Of a stretch of DNA of 64,000 nucleotides, positions 13,975 to 25,839 are shown piece after piece (positions within the stretch are counted from its first letter, which is position 1; each line of letters opens with the position of its first letter). Below the pieces are notes generated by a model. The model saw only the letters and a list, made by a program, of their open reading frames with translations. It was not told the DNA's origin and did no database searches. Source of the DNA: Trogon surrucura (taxonomy: Eukaryota; Chordata; Aves; Trogoniformes; Trogonidae); NCBI GenBank assembly GCA_020746105.1, contig CM036636.1:6510001-6574000 (forward strand), in the 5' to 3' direction. The position numbers and the translations under genes were made by a program.

Positions 13975-14800
13975 CTTCATCCTCTGCCCCACGCTTCTTC
14001 TTTCCCCTCGTGCACTCACTACACTTTCTCCTGATCCCATCAAACTCCTGACTTGCCGTTCCTGAGGCACTAATCCCATTGCACGTCCTGCCTGACAGCA
14101 AGGCACAAGCCCACCTGTCCTACCCAGAGTCCAACCCTGCTCTCCCCAAACGCTCCTTATTCAAGCTGTTTTCTTGTTGCTGGTTCCTTGCCTTTTTTTG
14201 TTTAAACTCCCATTCTCCTTCTGAGCTCCCTCCTGCCGTTTCCTTTGCCCAGTGAGTCCCAATTCTCTCATCCTGGCCAAGCTACCAGAATTGCCAATTC
14301 AAACTGTCTCTCCTCAAACGACCCCATGCCCATCACTCTTGGCACTCCAATCACAGGAACAGTTCCTACACAAGCAGCTCCAATTCTCTGTAACCAGATC
14401 TGTAACTCATCTCGACTCCTTCCCCACCACATTTGGTCTCTTGAATCGCCTAGTTTCCTCTCTGACCACAGCACTCCTTCCCCCACTCCTCACCCTCAGG
14501 CAAGTACAACAAGAGAAGAACCAGTCCATAACAAGAACCAGTTTGCTACCATCAAGGAAGCATAAGTGGTCAGATGGACCCTGAGCGTGACGTCATGCAG
14601 CTACGCTTCTCATCCCCCTTCCCTCATAGCTCTAAGTCCACCTTCTCCCAACTACTCCTCCTTAATGACCAACCCCACTCATGCAGGACTGTCCTCCAGT
14701 CGGCTTGTTCCTCTACACCGTTGGCTGCCAGTGCAGGAGTCTGAGAGCAGAAGAGGCTGCCAGACTCCACCTTGGCCCCAAGCAGCCATGACACGGAAAG
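13975..14800. other. Pyrimidine-rich block with overlapping open frames
   Basis: The plus strand is strongly C/T-rich for about 800 bp, and several moderate open frames overlap on both strands (plus 14245-14565, 14252-14584 and 14566-15000; minus 14268-14486 and 14679-14951). The long open frames follow from the strand asymmetry, since purine- or pyrimidine-rich DNA is poor in stop codons. None of the peptides shows a known domain. Possible identities are an unclassified degraded repeat or a non-coding exon. Confidence 0.4.
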
Positions 14801-17800
14801 CCTGGCTGCACTCTCGCAAGGACTCAACTGAGACATGTTCAATTATTCTGTGGGTGACTGCATCATCTTGTCCCACAAAAAAACCCTCCAAGGCCAAAAC
14901 ATACTCAGCACACACTGGAACTTCTAAAGATTTCGGCACCAGTATCTTCACTGAGTACTTGCCACGTGTTATTTTTCCAAAGAATTACAAGTTGGCCTAA
15001 CTTGGGCAGATCTTCTCCAGAACAGCTGAAGACATATCCCTGTTCAACAGCTAGCATCTGCAAAATTCCAAAATCTTGCTCCAATGAATGGGAGAACTAC
15101 AGCTTTCCAAAACCAAAGAGGCACATGTTTAGTATGTGCAAGACACTATTGGTAACAACTCGATAACCCTGACTAAATATGAAATACAAAAAAATGTAAG
15201 GCAGGCACAGGAAAAGGAAAAATGCAGTCTGAATATACTCAGAAAAAAAAAAGTTATGCAGCAGGAAACAGGTGACTTCAACAGAAAGTGTTAAATAACC
15301 TTCATAATACAAAGAGCTACCAGCTTAGTCTAGAATACAGGCCGAAACAGAGTAAACTGTCCAAGGCACCCAGTAAGGAATTTCTCAGTGTTAAACCAAG
15401 CTGAGCATCAAAATTTCCAAGAATCTAGTTAGGAAAAAGCAGTATTCTCATTATCCCTGCAAGGCAATCATTCTCCTGTCACATATTCCTTTATCTGCCT
15501 ATCCACAGACTCAGTGCAATGAAAGTAGTTTTTGAACTGTAAAATGAATAATTTATTAAGTAAATCATACCTACTGTTCACAGAAGAGTAAGTCTAAACA
15601 CTACAAACCACCTTTCCCCTTCAGATACATAAATGCTACTAGCAGCACCGATACCAGCCTCACTGAAAGGGTAGAATTCAAGGATTTGCTTTAAAACTCT
15701 TTTCAGTACCAAGCAGTAGCACTTGAAAAATACTGAAGAGACAGCCGAGTGACACATATTTAACAGAAGAAACTTATATAATTTCAGCTACAGGAATAAC
15801 GATAATCTACTGTGGCATTTCCCCGGGATTAAGGACTATCTGGGCAACTTGGTAGCTCATTAGAGACCATCCTTCTAAACGAGGCATTAATTCCCAAGAG
15901 ACTCCATTTCAAGTTTCATTGCTTTACTGGGTTTCCAAGGGCACCTGGGGAATAGCTGTTGTTCTTTTGGTTGTTTTTGCAATTAAGTTGACTCTTCCCC
16001 AAATAAATCAAGGATAACATGGCAACAGAACTGCTTCTTTATGTGCTTTACAACACACACGTCTGCTTCAGGGATCAGCAACGGACAGCAGGCAATCAAC
16101 ATTTCATTCCTGCACTTGAACTGCACTGCTGTGTGCTCTAAGCAAGCTTGAAATCCCATCTATTGTTTTTCATTTTTAGATGCAAAAAGAAACATTTTAT
16201 TTAATAATCCAAACAAATCGTTCTTAATAAACCGAGCCAAAAGAAATTACTGACCAGGTTAACGAGGTTATCCAGACAACAGTGAGGCAAAGCAATCACG
16301 TAAAAATTCCAATGGGATCCAAATCACACCTACCACATCTGCTTTTTAAGAAAGACTAAAACCACCATAAGCTGTACATACCTATGTGCATACATACAAC
16401 TTCTATACTATCTTTTCCCATCTTGCATTTTAGAGCCAAAGCCATTGTTTGAAAAGAAGAACAAAGACTATTGTGTCAAGAGACAACAATGTTTTTAACT
16501 CTTGCCAATTTAACCAGCTGATTGTTTTTAAAAAAAAAAAAAAGGTGAAATAGAAAAATAGTTTTTAGAGGTGGAAGGAAGAAGACAAGTTTCATCTGAA
16601 AAGTGCATAATCATACTGAAGGGGGAAGTTATTTAAAAATATTTATATGAACACTAAGGAAACTCGACAGAGCACTGGATTTCGATGACTGGATTGGATT
16701 CAATGTATAATCAATCTCAAAAGCAGTACTTCAAACAGGATGAAAGTGAATTTCAAAAAATTCATTAGCAGGTTACCTTTCCAGTAATCAGCAAAGGCAA
16801 TAACGTAAAGCATGTTATTAAGTTACAGTGCAGCCATGGCTCCTACTCTTCATGCGGAGTGCAGCTTTTGAAATTCTGCTTTAAAAGAATGTTTCACAAC
16901 ATGAGTAACACTAATGAGCTGCAAAGAGTCCAGAAAAACATCGTCTCATGTTTGACTGCTTTGCCATATGGTTCAAGAAAGCAGGGGATCTTGAGCAGCC
17001 ACAATACAAACGGAAGAGTCTGTGACTGCAAGGAAAAAGAGATACTCTGCAGTCTTGACACGGGCTCAAAGAGCGTAAATCCCCCTTTGTTTAATGGATA
17101 GGTAGGAAATAGAAAGAATAGGTCCGTGACAACGTTACAGAAACCCTTTCTTAGAGCAAAGCAGAACTGTAAACGAAATTACTCATTCATCCATTAAAGA
17201 CCCAGCTCTGGTAGCAGAAGGGATACACCTGTGCCTTGAAGTACCACGGGCCTTAGAAGGAGATCTCACACACCACCTCGTTCTCCTACCGACTAGCTCC
17301 CACACAACACATCACCTAACGTTTAAAAATCAACTACTTTTAAACTAATGAAAAGGACTATGATAGCACTAATTTTAAAACACACAGGCTGCAACAGCCT
17401 GAACCACCATTCTGTGACGAGCAAATGCATAGGGGTGAGCACTGCTGGATTAGGATAATGTAATGATTCGAGTTCTATAAACAATTTCTCACTTGGTAAT
17501 CTGCAAGTACAGGCTGACCACTTAAAACGGTGAGTGATCCACTGTGAAATAAGGAGATATTCACGTCAGATAATTTTGCTGCCTCTACAACTGTCCAAAT
17601 AACTATGCAGAATACTTAGCTAATGAAAAACTGTATTTTGCTTTGAAGTGCCCATTTCCAGCACTCCATATACAAATTTTACTAAAGAGCCTTAGAACAG
17701 CCAAGCAAAAATTACAAATATGACACATTTATTCCTGATCTTTTTTTTTTCCCCAAACCTCTTACTACATTTGCTTTTAGGGAGCCTTACTCTGGGAGTA

Positions 17801-18664
17801 TATTTTGTGGGTGAAACTTCAGCCTCTTTTGAAATATACCGAAGTTGTAACATGTTACTAAACAGAAACCCAGATTCTACTAAATACAAAGAGAAAGAAA
17901 GGGGTCAGGGATACACAGCTCTGCCTCAAGGAAGTGTCTGAATGATGGCAAATAAGTTGGAACAATTCACAGCCAATTTACAACACACTACAAGAGCATT
18001 TGCCATTACTACAGAAAAGGATTTTCTAAGCTGCAAACAATTCATCCACCCACCTTTGAAGGCTACACCCATTACTCTACATAATGGAAACTCTCAACTC
18101 ATAACCAAGAGTTAACTGGTGATTGCAAGACTAAATACTTCTAATCGGTGTCCTTGTCCCATGAGAAAACAGCTCGTTTTCCTTTCAGGCTTGGAGAGGA
18201 ACAGTTAACACTCAAAACCAAAGAATTCACAGTGGGCAGGGGGTGTGAGAGTGGGGTGGGATGACACACACAGATTCTATTGTATGCAGCCAACTCGAGT
18301 GGTGCATACAATAAAACCAGAGGTTGGATTAAGAATCGGGGCATCAAACCCAGATCCAGCTGTGCAGATCCTCTTAGGGGGATCGAGCTGACAAGAACAA
18401 AGACTTCATTTAAGATCACATTTGACTACAGACACACACGACCCAACGCCACCAAGCCCAGTAGCACCCAGGTACTCCAGTCGGTTTCTGAATGTGAGTC
18501 ACCACTATATGCAACACCCATACGTTATAAATACGGCTGAAGAACAACACTGCATTCAAGGAAATTTAAGCAATGCAAGATTACAGCTGTCCAAACACAA
18601 ATTCTGCTGATGAAATAGACGCAAGTACCGAAAGAGGAAACGATTTGTCAGTTACAAATAGCAA

Positions 18665-18676
18665 GGGGGGGGGGGG
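18665..18676 (+). repeat. Poly(G) run, 12 nt
   Basis: A run of 12 G in the FNBP1 intron, able to form a G-quadruplex or reflecting polymerase slippage. No other signal is attached. Confidence 0.8.
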
Positions 18677-21600
18677 TCTTCAACTTGCTCAGTGTCGCAC
18701 CCATGTCTCCTCATCCGATGTTCAGGATGTAGTTAAGAGAACACGGTCAGCAAGGATCCCGCTTGCTTTAATACTATGAATTAAGAAATTACTATTGCTG
18801 AAAATAATAATTTTCTAAATCATAAATTGTTTAGAGCCGACTCACATTTGTAAGTGGAACGAACTTTACAAGGCAAAAATAACCATACCCACAAATTGCA
18901 TTTTTACATACTAAGGCAGACTGGGACACTCTACAAACGAGAGGCGCAGTCCCCAAAGCATCAGACACATGAGTAGTCGGTCAACGGAGCCCCTTGCGTA
19001 CAGACCACAAATTAAGTCCTTTACAAATAGCGAATAGTCACCTCCTCACAGGCTGAAAGAACAGTCCCAGCTGTTAGCAGACACACAGCTATTCACAAAG
19101 GTCAAAGAAAAGTTTGATTAATTCACCTTCCTCCCCAGTCTTTTTTTAAACCTCACATTGAATGTGGGAAAAAACCCAACACCAAAGCCACGGCGCTTGC
19201 ACCTCTCAAACACTCATAACAAAAAGACAAACCTTCCTACACTGAATCACTTCACGGCTCGTACTGGCCGTGCTGTGTGACAGGGCTCTGAAGAGACAGT
19301 TTTTCCTGGACCACTTAACCACAAATTTACACACAGCTCCCCCAAACTACACACTGCACCAAAACTCATCATCAAGAAAGTTCATTCCCTTCAATATACA
19401 AACCACGCAGCCACAGCCTTTTCCACTCAAAAGACAAGGACCCAAGCGCTGAGGTTGAGTTTAGCTCCATTTGCTATGTACTTCCTACCACTTGCTTCAA
19501 GGGCTTCTTACCACACAAAAGGACACTGGTGTGAAGTGTAGCACACACTAGCATTTTAGCAGCTAAAGCACCCCTCAGAATAGCTGTGTGTGCCATGCTC
19601 TGTGTTCTTCCCCATTATCCAAGAGAGGAAAAGGGTAAAAGAGATGCTTTTTAAGCCTACTGTCCCTCAAAACATAGTTGACTGAAAGGACAAGTTGTGT
19701 CTGTACACCAAGACATATAATCTTTCCATCCCACTGATTTCAGCAGAGTATTTAGAAAACACTGCCCGTTTCCAGAATCAGACATAAAATGACTATATCC
19801 TCCTACCTGTAAGCCCTTCAAGCTATTCTTAAACTGGGGCAGAAAACCAAACAGTTCACTCCTATGATCATGCTTTGTCCTTCACCCACTGCTTCTTCCT
19901 CCAGCTGCTGAGTGTTTCGAGCCTAACGGGCAGAAAGACCTTCTGGGGGGCCTGGGCAAACTGACAAACTGCCCAGGGCCCGGAGCAGCCGCTGCCGCCC
20001 CACACAGCGTGCGTACATGCAGGGAACTCGCAGGAGGCTACATCAGACCTTCAAGTTGTGCTCTGTGGCGCTGGATTGCTTGGAGGCCCCAGATGATCTC
20101 ATTATCCCAAGCTTTCAGCCTCATACATGATGTAAATGCTGCATTAGCACCTCTAAAAATTCTGCTGGTTATGGGTCCATTTATACTCACAGGGTCAATC
20201 TTAAGATGAAACTCGGAAGTCCAGATTCAAAAGAAATATCAACAGGAACTTTGCAATAGGATTTGCAAGCCGGAGGCACAGAACACGCTCACAGCACAGC
20301 ACAAAGCTAAAAGTCTTGTCTTGGGAATAACTTATACTTTGCCAAAGGGATTTTATTGCTTCTGAAGTATGAAGCTTTCTGCAGTCAAGGTTTTGGGGTT
20401 GTTTTTTTTCCAGGAACGAAGAGAAATTCTACATAAAACCACGCACATTAACATTCTACACGCTTTAAAGAGCAAGCTTGATTTTACTTCTCCTTTGCTA
20501 CATTTAAAGGGGTGAGTCATGAACATGCAACCAGTCCGGCAGACCAGCACACATCACAGATACAGGGTGCAAGTCAAGTCTGATCAAACAACACTACTCC
20601 TTCGAGCAAACTTCAAATTTCTAAACTACGGTTGGAAACACTTGATATTGCCCCAGCTTTCAGTCCATCAAATGGTTCCATCAAATCACGCAACTGTCCC
20701 ATCGTAAAACAGGCACTTGTTGCTTACAACACCTGTTCCCAAATATCCATTCCCCGACTACTTAAAACAAACACTAAGTTCTAAGGTAAATGGAAATTCA
20801 AACTCCGTTTTTACAAAAAGCAGCTATGATGAACAAAAGGAAGCAGCATATATTAAATACAGGTTGTTCCTGTGGTTTCCTTTCCCAGTGAAAGGGAAAA
20901 CATGGAGAGAGAAATCAGTGTTTTGGCCTATACAAGCAGAGCACTGGAAACCAACGTGTTTTCAAAGCTCTGCAGAATTTCAAATAAAACAATCCCTTTC
21001 AACTTCACATCTAGAATCATTTAATCTGTTGGTCCATTCCTTTTCCTCAGTAGCCTGGTACACTTCTTGAAGTACTACACTGAAGACATGAAGAATAACA
21101 TTTCGATTCTGCTGAAGACAAATTCACCAGCAAAATTTTCAGTGGCAAAAAATGCCTCAAAAGCAGTTTAACTGCTACAGAAGACAAATGTATGCCTGCA
21201 CGCACACCTGCAAAGACTATATAAAACAGAAACAAGTATTTATAAGCACTCCTCTCTTGCTACTGTTCTCTTGCAGAAACATCTTGGTATCACTTGTGCA
21301 ATTTTAAGAACACAAAAATAATATAAGTCCATCTTGAGAACTCAGATTTTATTTTCCCATGCCTCTACTGACTCTTACTTTAATTCTACTCAAACTATTT
21401 TATCACCCCCCCCAACAGCATTTAAGATGCAGAAAAAGACGACAACTGCAGATTTTCCCAGAAACGTTCCCATGCAGCAGAGCTGTTTATATACTGATGA
21501 ATCAATACAGCATCACTACAATATTTCATCAGCATGTATCACCTTTCTTCCTCTGGAATGTACAAACATACCAGAATAACCTCTGAGGAAGCATTTGCTC

Positions 21601-21860
21601 CCTAATTTACTGCCTAGTTCTACCCAGATCTAGCCATAACGTGACTACAATGTCACAGCAACACGGGATGCCTGCTTTACTGTCTGCCAGAACAGGCCAG
21701 TAAGGAACCCCGAAAGGACAGCAATTAGCACATCTAAAATGACTATTTCTATACAGAGACACTTTAAGAGCTTACATATGTTCAGATTTTAGCTCGTCCT
21801 GGTGACTGGCCAGAAACAGATGAAGACAAGAGCAAAACCCTGCAGCGCTTTGCAATCCAG

Positions 21861-22440
21861 ATGCAATCCTCACTGACTTCTCCGTTCAAAACGCTATTTC
21901 TGTTTCCCTCTTCTCCCCCCCTCCCCGAGCACAGGTTCGTCCCAAAGATTCTGAATGTCCCACCATTAAGCCAAGGACCGCTGGCACGGTCTCCTGTCCA
22001 CTCTCCCAAGCCCTCAAGAACAGGTTTTGCTCCTCCATCGCGCTGCCAAACATGGCTGCATCACGTCCTCTTTGTGACCGAGTATGTATTTCTCTCTTTT
22101 GCCTTTCAGCAATTCTTTTATCTGCCCACCCTTAGTTTCTCAGAGGAGCAAGGGACCATTTCAAATCGCTGTTACCCATTTTTCCCCCCCCCCCATTCGT
22201 TTTCCCAGCTATTTTCCAGTAACGTTCCACCGCAAACCAGCCGCATTTACCATCCCCAGGTTTATCCCACAACCAGCCCAGGAGCTTCACACCTGGGAAC
22301 CCTCCCCAGCACCGCCCCGCGCGTACCCCCACACAACGGGAAACTTAATAAAACCCTCCGTCCTCTCCAAACAAACGCGGGGAGAAACCCCCTGAAGGGC
22401 AGCGACAAGGGAAATGTTACCGTCTGCTTTTTCTTCCCCT
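21861..22440. other. C-rich flank of the FNBP1 CpG island
   Basis: This pyrimidine- and C-rich stretch leads into the CpG island and includes a C11 run at 22184-22194. The plus strand stays open for 198 codons (21861-22457), giving a low-complexity Pro/Ser/Phe-rich translation that I do not regard as a gene. It is the promoter-proximal part of FNBP1 intron 1. Confidence 0.6.
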
Positions 22441-22792
22441 GCAGCTCCCTCTCCTGAAGTGGGACCCCCCGGCGGATCCGTCCCCCCCCCCCGGAGCCCT
22501 CACACAAACACCCACCCGCGCCGGGCTCCCTCCGCCCCGGCACCGCGGCCGCTCTCGAGGATTTCTCAATTTTATTTCACCCAAGAAAATAAAACCAACT
22601 CCCGAGGCTCCGCTCGGAGACTCCGCTTAAAAGTTTGTGAAGGGGGGGGACCCCTCCGCGGCCGCGGCCCCCGCCCGGCCCCTCCGCACGGACCGTTATG
22701 GCACCGGGCGCGCGCGGCTGCTCCCCGTCACCGCCGCAACGGGCGGCCCCGCCGCCCGCCCTCAGCGCCCCCGGCCCCGCCGCCTCACTCAC

Positions 22793-22816
22793 CCACAGCT
22801 CCGTGCCCCAGCTCAT
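22793..22816 (-). CDS. FNBP1: FNBP1 coding exon 1 (F-BAR protein N-terminus)
   Basis: Reading the minus strand from 22816 gives ATG and eight codons, MSWGTELW, followed at once by a GTGAGT donor (22792-22787) in phase 0. This octapeptide is the conserved start of formin-binding protein 1 and its paralogue FNBP1L; the related TRIP10/CIP4 starts MDWGTELW. The exon opens the F-BAR domain, which binds and bends phosphoinositide membranes. Downstream exons, expected to encode the rest of the F-BAR domain, an HR1 Rho-binding coiled coil and an SH3 domain that recruits N-WASP and dynamin, lie beyond the left edge of the window. Head-to-head adjacency to GPR107 favours FNBP1 over FNBP1L, because the two genes are neighbours in human. 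The start context is good (G at -3). The frame is also open upstream of this ATG to 23533, but that reflects G+C richness. Confidence 0.9.
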
Positions 22817-22854
22817 GGCTCCGCCGCGCCGCCCGGGGCCGGCGTTCTCCGGGG

Positions 22855-22870
22855 TCTCTCTCTCTCTCTC
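22855..22870 (+). repeat. (TC)8 tract in FNBP1 5' UTR region
   Basis: Eight TC repeats lie 39 bp upstream of the FNBP1 ATG, so they read as a GA tract in the sense strand. GA tracts in promoters can bind GAGA-type factors, but nothing here proves it. Confidence 0.85.
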
Positions 22871-23075
22871 CCTTAAGCTGGGCTTGCCTTCCCCTTTCGC
22901 TCCCCGCGCGCGGAGGGCAAGGCCCCGGCGGGGCGAGGGGAAGGGAGGACGAGGCGGGGAGGGGGGCTGTGGAGAGGAGCGGGACGGGACCGGTCGCTGC
23001 TTCACCGCCGCTCCCGCCTCATCGCGCCGCAAAATGGCCCGAGCGGCGCCGCGCGGGGAGGCGGTGGCGGCGGAG

Positions 23076-23076
<1 letters not shown>

Positions 23077-23105
<29 letters not shown>
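23077..23105 (+). repeat. Poly(G) run, 29 nt, in FNBP1 promoter
   Basis: An unbroken run of 29 G in the plus strand (poly-C in FNBP1 sense), preceded by GGCGGTGGCGGCGG. It lies about 260 bp upstream of the FNBP1 start codon and 22 bp from the NRF1-type palindrome. It has very high G-quadruplex potential. Its true length is uncertain because such runs are hard to sequence. Confidence 0.85.
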
Positions 23106-23106
<1 letters not shown>

Positions 23107-23126
23107 GAGTGACAGCTCCTGCGCAC

Positions 23127-23137
23127 TGCGCATGCGC
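23127..23137. promoter_or_regulatory. NRF1-type palindrome TGCGCATGCGC
   Basis: An exact match to the symmetrical NRF1 recognition sequence within the FNBP1 CpG island, with a second close match at 23192-23201. NRF1 sites are common in CpG-island housekeeping promoters. Binding is inferred from sequence only. Confidence 0.6.
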
Positions 23138-23609
23138 CGCCCGCGGGTGGAGCGGGGCGGGGGGGGAGCGCGAGGGGGATGCGGCCGGCAGTGCGCACGC
23201 GTGGCCGCAGGGCAGCGCGCGACCCCGGCCCCCCTGGCAGCGGCGGGAACGCGCCTCCCCTCGGCCCCGGCCCCGGCCCCAGACCCAAGCCCGGCCCCGG
23301 CTCCCCCTTCCGGGGCTCCCGGCCGGGGAAGCGGCGCGGCAGGCAGCGCTCGGGAGCAGCCGGTTGGGTGAAATGGGCGCTCCCCGCCCGGAGGGCAGCC
23401 CTGGCCCTCGGACCCGCCCGCCCTCAGGTGTCCCTTCCTCGATCCTTGCCGCCCTCTCCCTCAGCGATCCTGTTTTCTTCTTTTTTTTTATAAAGCGAAT
23501 TGTCTTGTTTTGACCATTTGGAAGGGGAGGCAACCACCGCAGAGAAGAAGAAGACCCAAACCCTTTAAATTAACTGCAAGGGCCGAGTCCTTCAGACTCA
23601 GCTACCCAA

Positions 23610-23626
23610 ATATATATATATATATA
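23610..23626 (+). repeat. TA microsatellite
   Basis: Alternating A/T of about 17 nt followed by CACA, just outside the FNBP1 CpG island. Confidence 0.8.
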
Positions 23627-25509
23627 CACACCAAAAATAACCCAAATCCGGGAATATTAAGTTCCCCATCTGTCACCGCCATGCTCAACGAGCAAGCCGA
23701 AAAATAACCAAACGACCTGCCTTTGCATAACTGTGGGTTACTGTAGCAATCATGCAGGCCTTGCAAAGCTGGGCTCATTTCCCCGCCGGAGAAATAAGAT
23801 TAAGTTTGTGCCCGTCTCCCCCTGTGACAGCGTTTGAGCGGTGTCAGTCTGGTTTCACGTCTCTGTTCCTCAGCTGCCAGAAAAGCAAACAGAGCTTGAT
23901 CGTCTTATTGCAGCATCTGGTCACGAAAGATTTACCTGCGGGAAAGAAAAGGGAAGAACATTTATTCACCTGAGGAAAAATATCTGCTAATAGAGGGTGG
24001 GGATATTTTTGATGTCGACGATAAAAGTTGTCCAGCTGCTACGAGCTTTATCTCCTTTGGATTAACGCACTTCTCTTACTGAGGCTCGGCTATTAACCTA
24101 CATGAGAAAGGACAAGAAAAGAATAACTTATTAAGCAATTCCAGCATTTAGAACAACAATGAAGACAAGTGTTATGTTAATAACTGAATCATCTTTATTT
24201 TTATCCTAGTTCAGTTGATTTTGAAGACTGCTGCTCCTCACAGAGCTCTCTTTGAAGAGAAGAGGCAACGCTTTTGTTCATCATTAAAAGTTATTACTTT
24301 TAAGGACTGACTTCATAACAACTAAGAGACTCGCTGTTCAACTCAATTTGCAGAATACTTCTTCCTGCTACTGCCAACTTATTTAAATGTCTGAGCCTGC
24401 CATGCTGCCTAAAGCACAACCACAATCTTCCAAGGGCCTGTTCTTCCTCAGACTCTCAGGGACAGGGCACCGAACCCCGCGGTCCTTACACCTGCATCCG
24501 TCCAGAATGTGGCGCAAAACCAGCGGCATCACGACTTTTTGAGAGCTTAATCCATAAATATTTGGGTAAGAAGAACGTACAGAGGCCAAACAGAAAGCAG
24601 CACTAGTATCATCTGAGGTAAATTTGCTGTGGAATTTCCTTTTGCACAGAGAGCTGGGAGGGGAACAAGGCAAACCTGTTACACCAGCACGGGCAGGGAA
24701 ACCTGTCCATGCTGAAAGATAGAAATACTTAACCAGTTACAGAAAGATAAAGGCCAGAAATACAAGTTTTGTATTATGATGGTACATTAGAATCAGCCAT
24801 GCCGAAACCTATAAAGAGTTATTAAACTTTGTGGATGGAGGTTCAAGACAAACCCTAAATACAATTAATTCTGGAAGGGGACTTTTTCGTATCTTTGATT
24901 ACCTGTATTATTTATCCTGAGAGCGACTGCACTTTATTACTTTGAGTTGCACAAAAACAGCAGGGTCTGCAGCTTGGTTGGTCTCTAATTACTAATGTAA
25001 TTAACAACGATGGGAGCATTAAGAGTTCGTCTATGCTGGAAAGCTCAGTAGGTCCCAGCCTTAAAAGAATAACTCAAAATGACACTTAGACATTGTATTG
25101 TCTATCACATCATTATTTAATTTGCACAATCTAAATCTGAGCAACACAGAAGCCAGTGGGAGCTTTCCTGCAGCCGTGCTGAGAACAGATCTCTTCGGTA
25201 GATACAGGCCTATTCCCGTAAATTCTTTGTTTACCTCTCCAGTTGTCATGATTCAGAACACTCCCAGAGTTAGAAGCAATTCCCTTTTTTAGAAGACCAG
25301 GACTTTGCTTAGGAAACCCCAATCCCACTTGAAAACAGAGTAGCTGCTGAATAATTCACAAGGTATTTAACGAAGATAAATCCCTGAACTACAGTTCAAC
25401 CTAAACTCTTGTCTCTGGGTTTGTTTACTCACACAAAGCAAGAAAAATCACAACTTCCAGCACACATATAAGGGTTTCCAGCTTCTAGGATACAAGAGGA
25501 AATGGACCC

Positions 25510-25730
25510 ACCTTTTCCCCCTAGAGTTATCACCCTTGCAGCTGCTTCCCTCTTATTTTTATAACTCAACACAGACCGTCCCCATCCAAGACAAGGAACA
25601 TAGACATTACTTGTAACCTCTCATACACTGGGACTGAAACAGCACCAGGAAAGGAAGAGGACACACCTTTCCCTAAGGCCATCACCATTGCAGCTGTTTC
25701 CTTTCTGCTCTTACACCACCACACAGCTCA
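25510..25730. repeat. Diverged tandem duplication, period about 155 bp
   Basis: The stretch around 25510-25575 and that around 25668-25730 share an ordered series of short matches: an ACCTTT start, ATCACC, TTGCAGCTG, TTCC and a closing CACA. The sequences just before each also resemble one another (GAGGA followed by CACC). This looks like two aged copies of one unit in tandem. The alignment was made by eye and the boundaries are approximate. Confidence 0.45.
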
Positions 25731-25839
25731 TTCACACACGCAGCAGGGGATCTTGGTTCTCTTTAAATGCCCTATCAGGGCCCAGAGGGGCTTTAATTAA
25801 GACCTGATAAACCTTAATGGCCCTGACCAGCCTCACCTG

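Larger units (their letters stand above)
1..22792 (-). other. FNBP1: FNBP1 intron 1 (partial, non-coding)
   Basis: This is the 5' part of the first intron of the minus-strand FNBP1 gene, beginning with the GTGAGT donor at 22792-22787 and running off the left edge of the window. I found no convincing coding exon in it on either strand: open frames are short, lack recognisable domains and sit in low-complexity or A+T-rich sequence. Contents worth knowing are an A26 run at 937-962, an A16 run at 9109-9124, a CA microsatellite near 7492-7505, two CpG-rich islets (about 4430-4660 and 9595-9830), a pyrimidine-rich block (about 13975-14800) and a G12 run at 18665-18676. A long first intron that often holds regulatory DNA is usual for F-BAR genes, but no specific enhancer can be named here. 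Confidence 0.8.
22440..23480 (-). promoter_or_regulatory. FNBP1: CpG-island promoter of FNBP1
   Basis: About 1 kb of very G+C- and CpG-rich DNA surrounds the first FNBP1 coding exon. No TATA box is evident. Upstream of the ATG (higher coordinates) there is a perfect palindromic NRF1-type site, TGCGCATGCGC, at 23127-23137. A related TGCGCACGCG lies at 23192-23201 and a YY1-like AAAATGGC near 23031-23038, and GC boxes are abundant. The 5' UTR must lie between 22817 and roughly 23.1 kb, but the exact start site is not visible. The island also holds a run of 29 G at 23077-23105, a C11 run at 22482-22492 and a (TC)8 tract at 22855-22870. The site assignments are motif matches only. Confidence 0.85.

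Noticed and set aside
21861-22457. 198-codon plus-strand open frame
   Set aside because: Pyrimidine-rich low-complexity sequence; no recognisable domain or splice structure.
22793-22816. Assignment of the minus-strand exon to FNBP1L or TRIP10
   Set aside because: FNBP1L shares the first eight residues, but the adjacency to GPR107 fits FNBP1; TRIP10 begins MDWGTELW.
22414-23513. Long plus-strand open frames of 232 and 271 codons
   Set aside because: Antisense shadows in CpG-island sequence, with homopolymer glycine from the G run and no domain.
22577-23533. 318-codon minus-strand open frame over the FNBP1 CpG island
   Set aside because: The frame includes MSWGTELW but continues through the donor and is open upstream only because the DNA is G+C-rich; it runs through the poly-C tract and is of low-complexity Pro/Ala/Arg composition. 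The family start is MSWGTELW.
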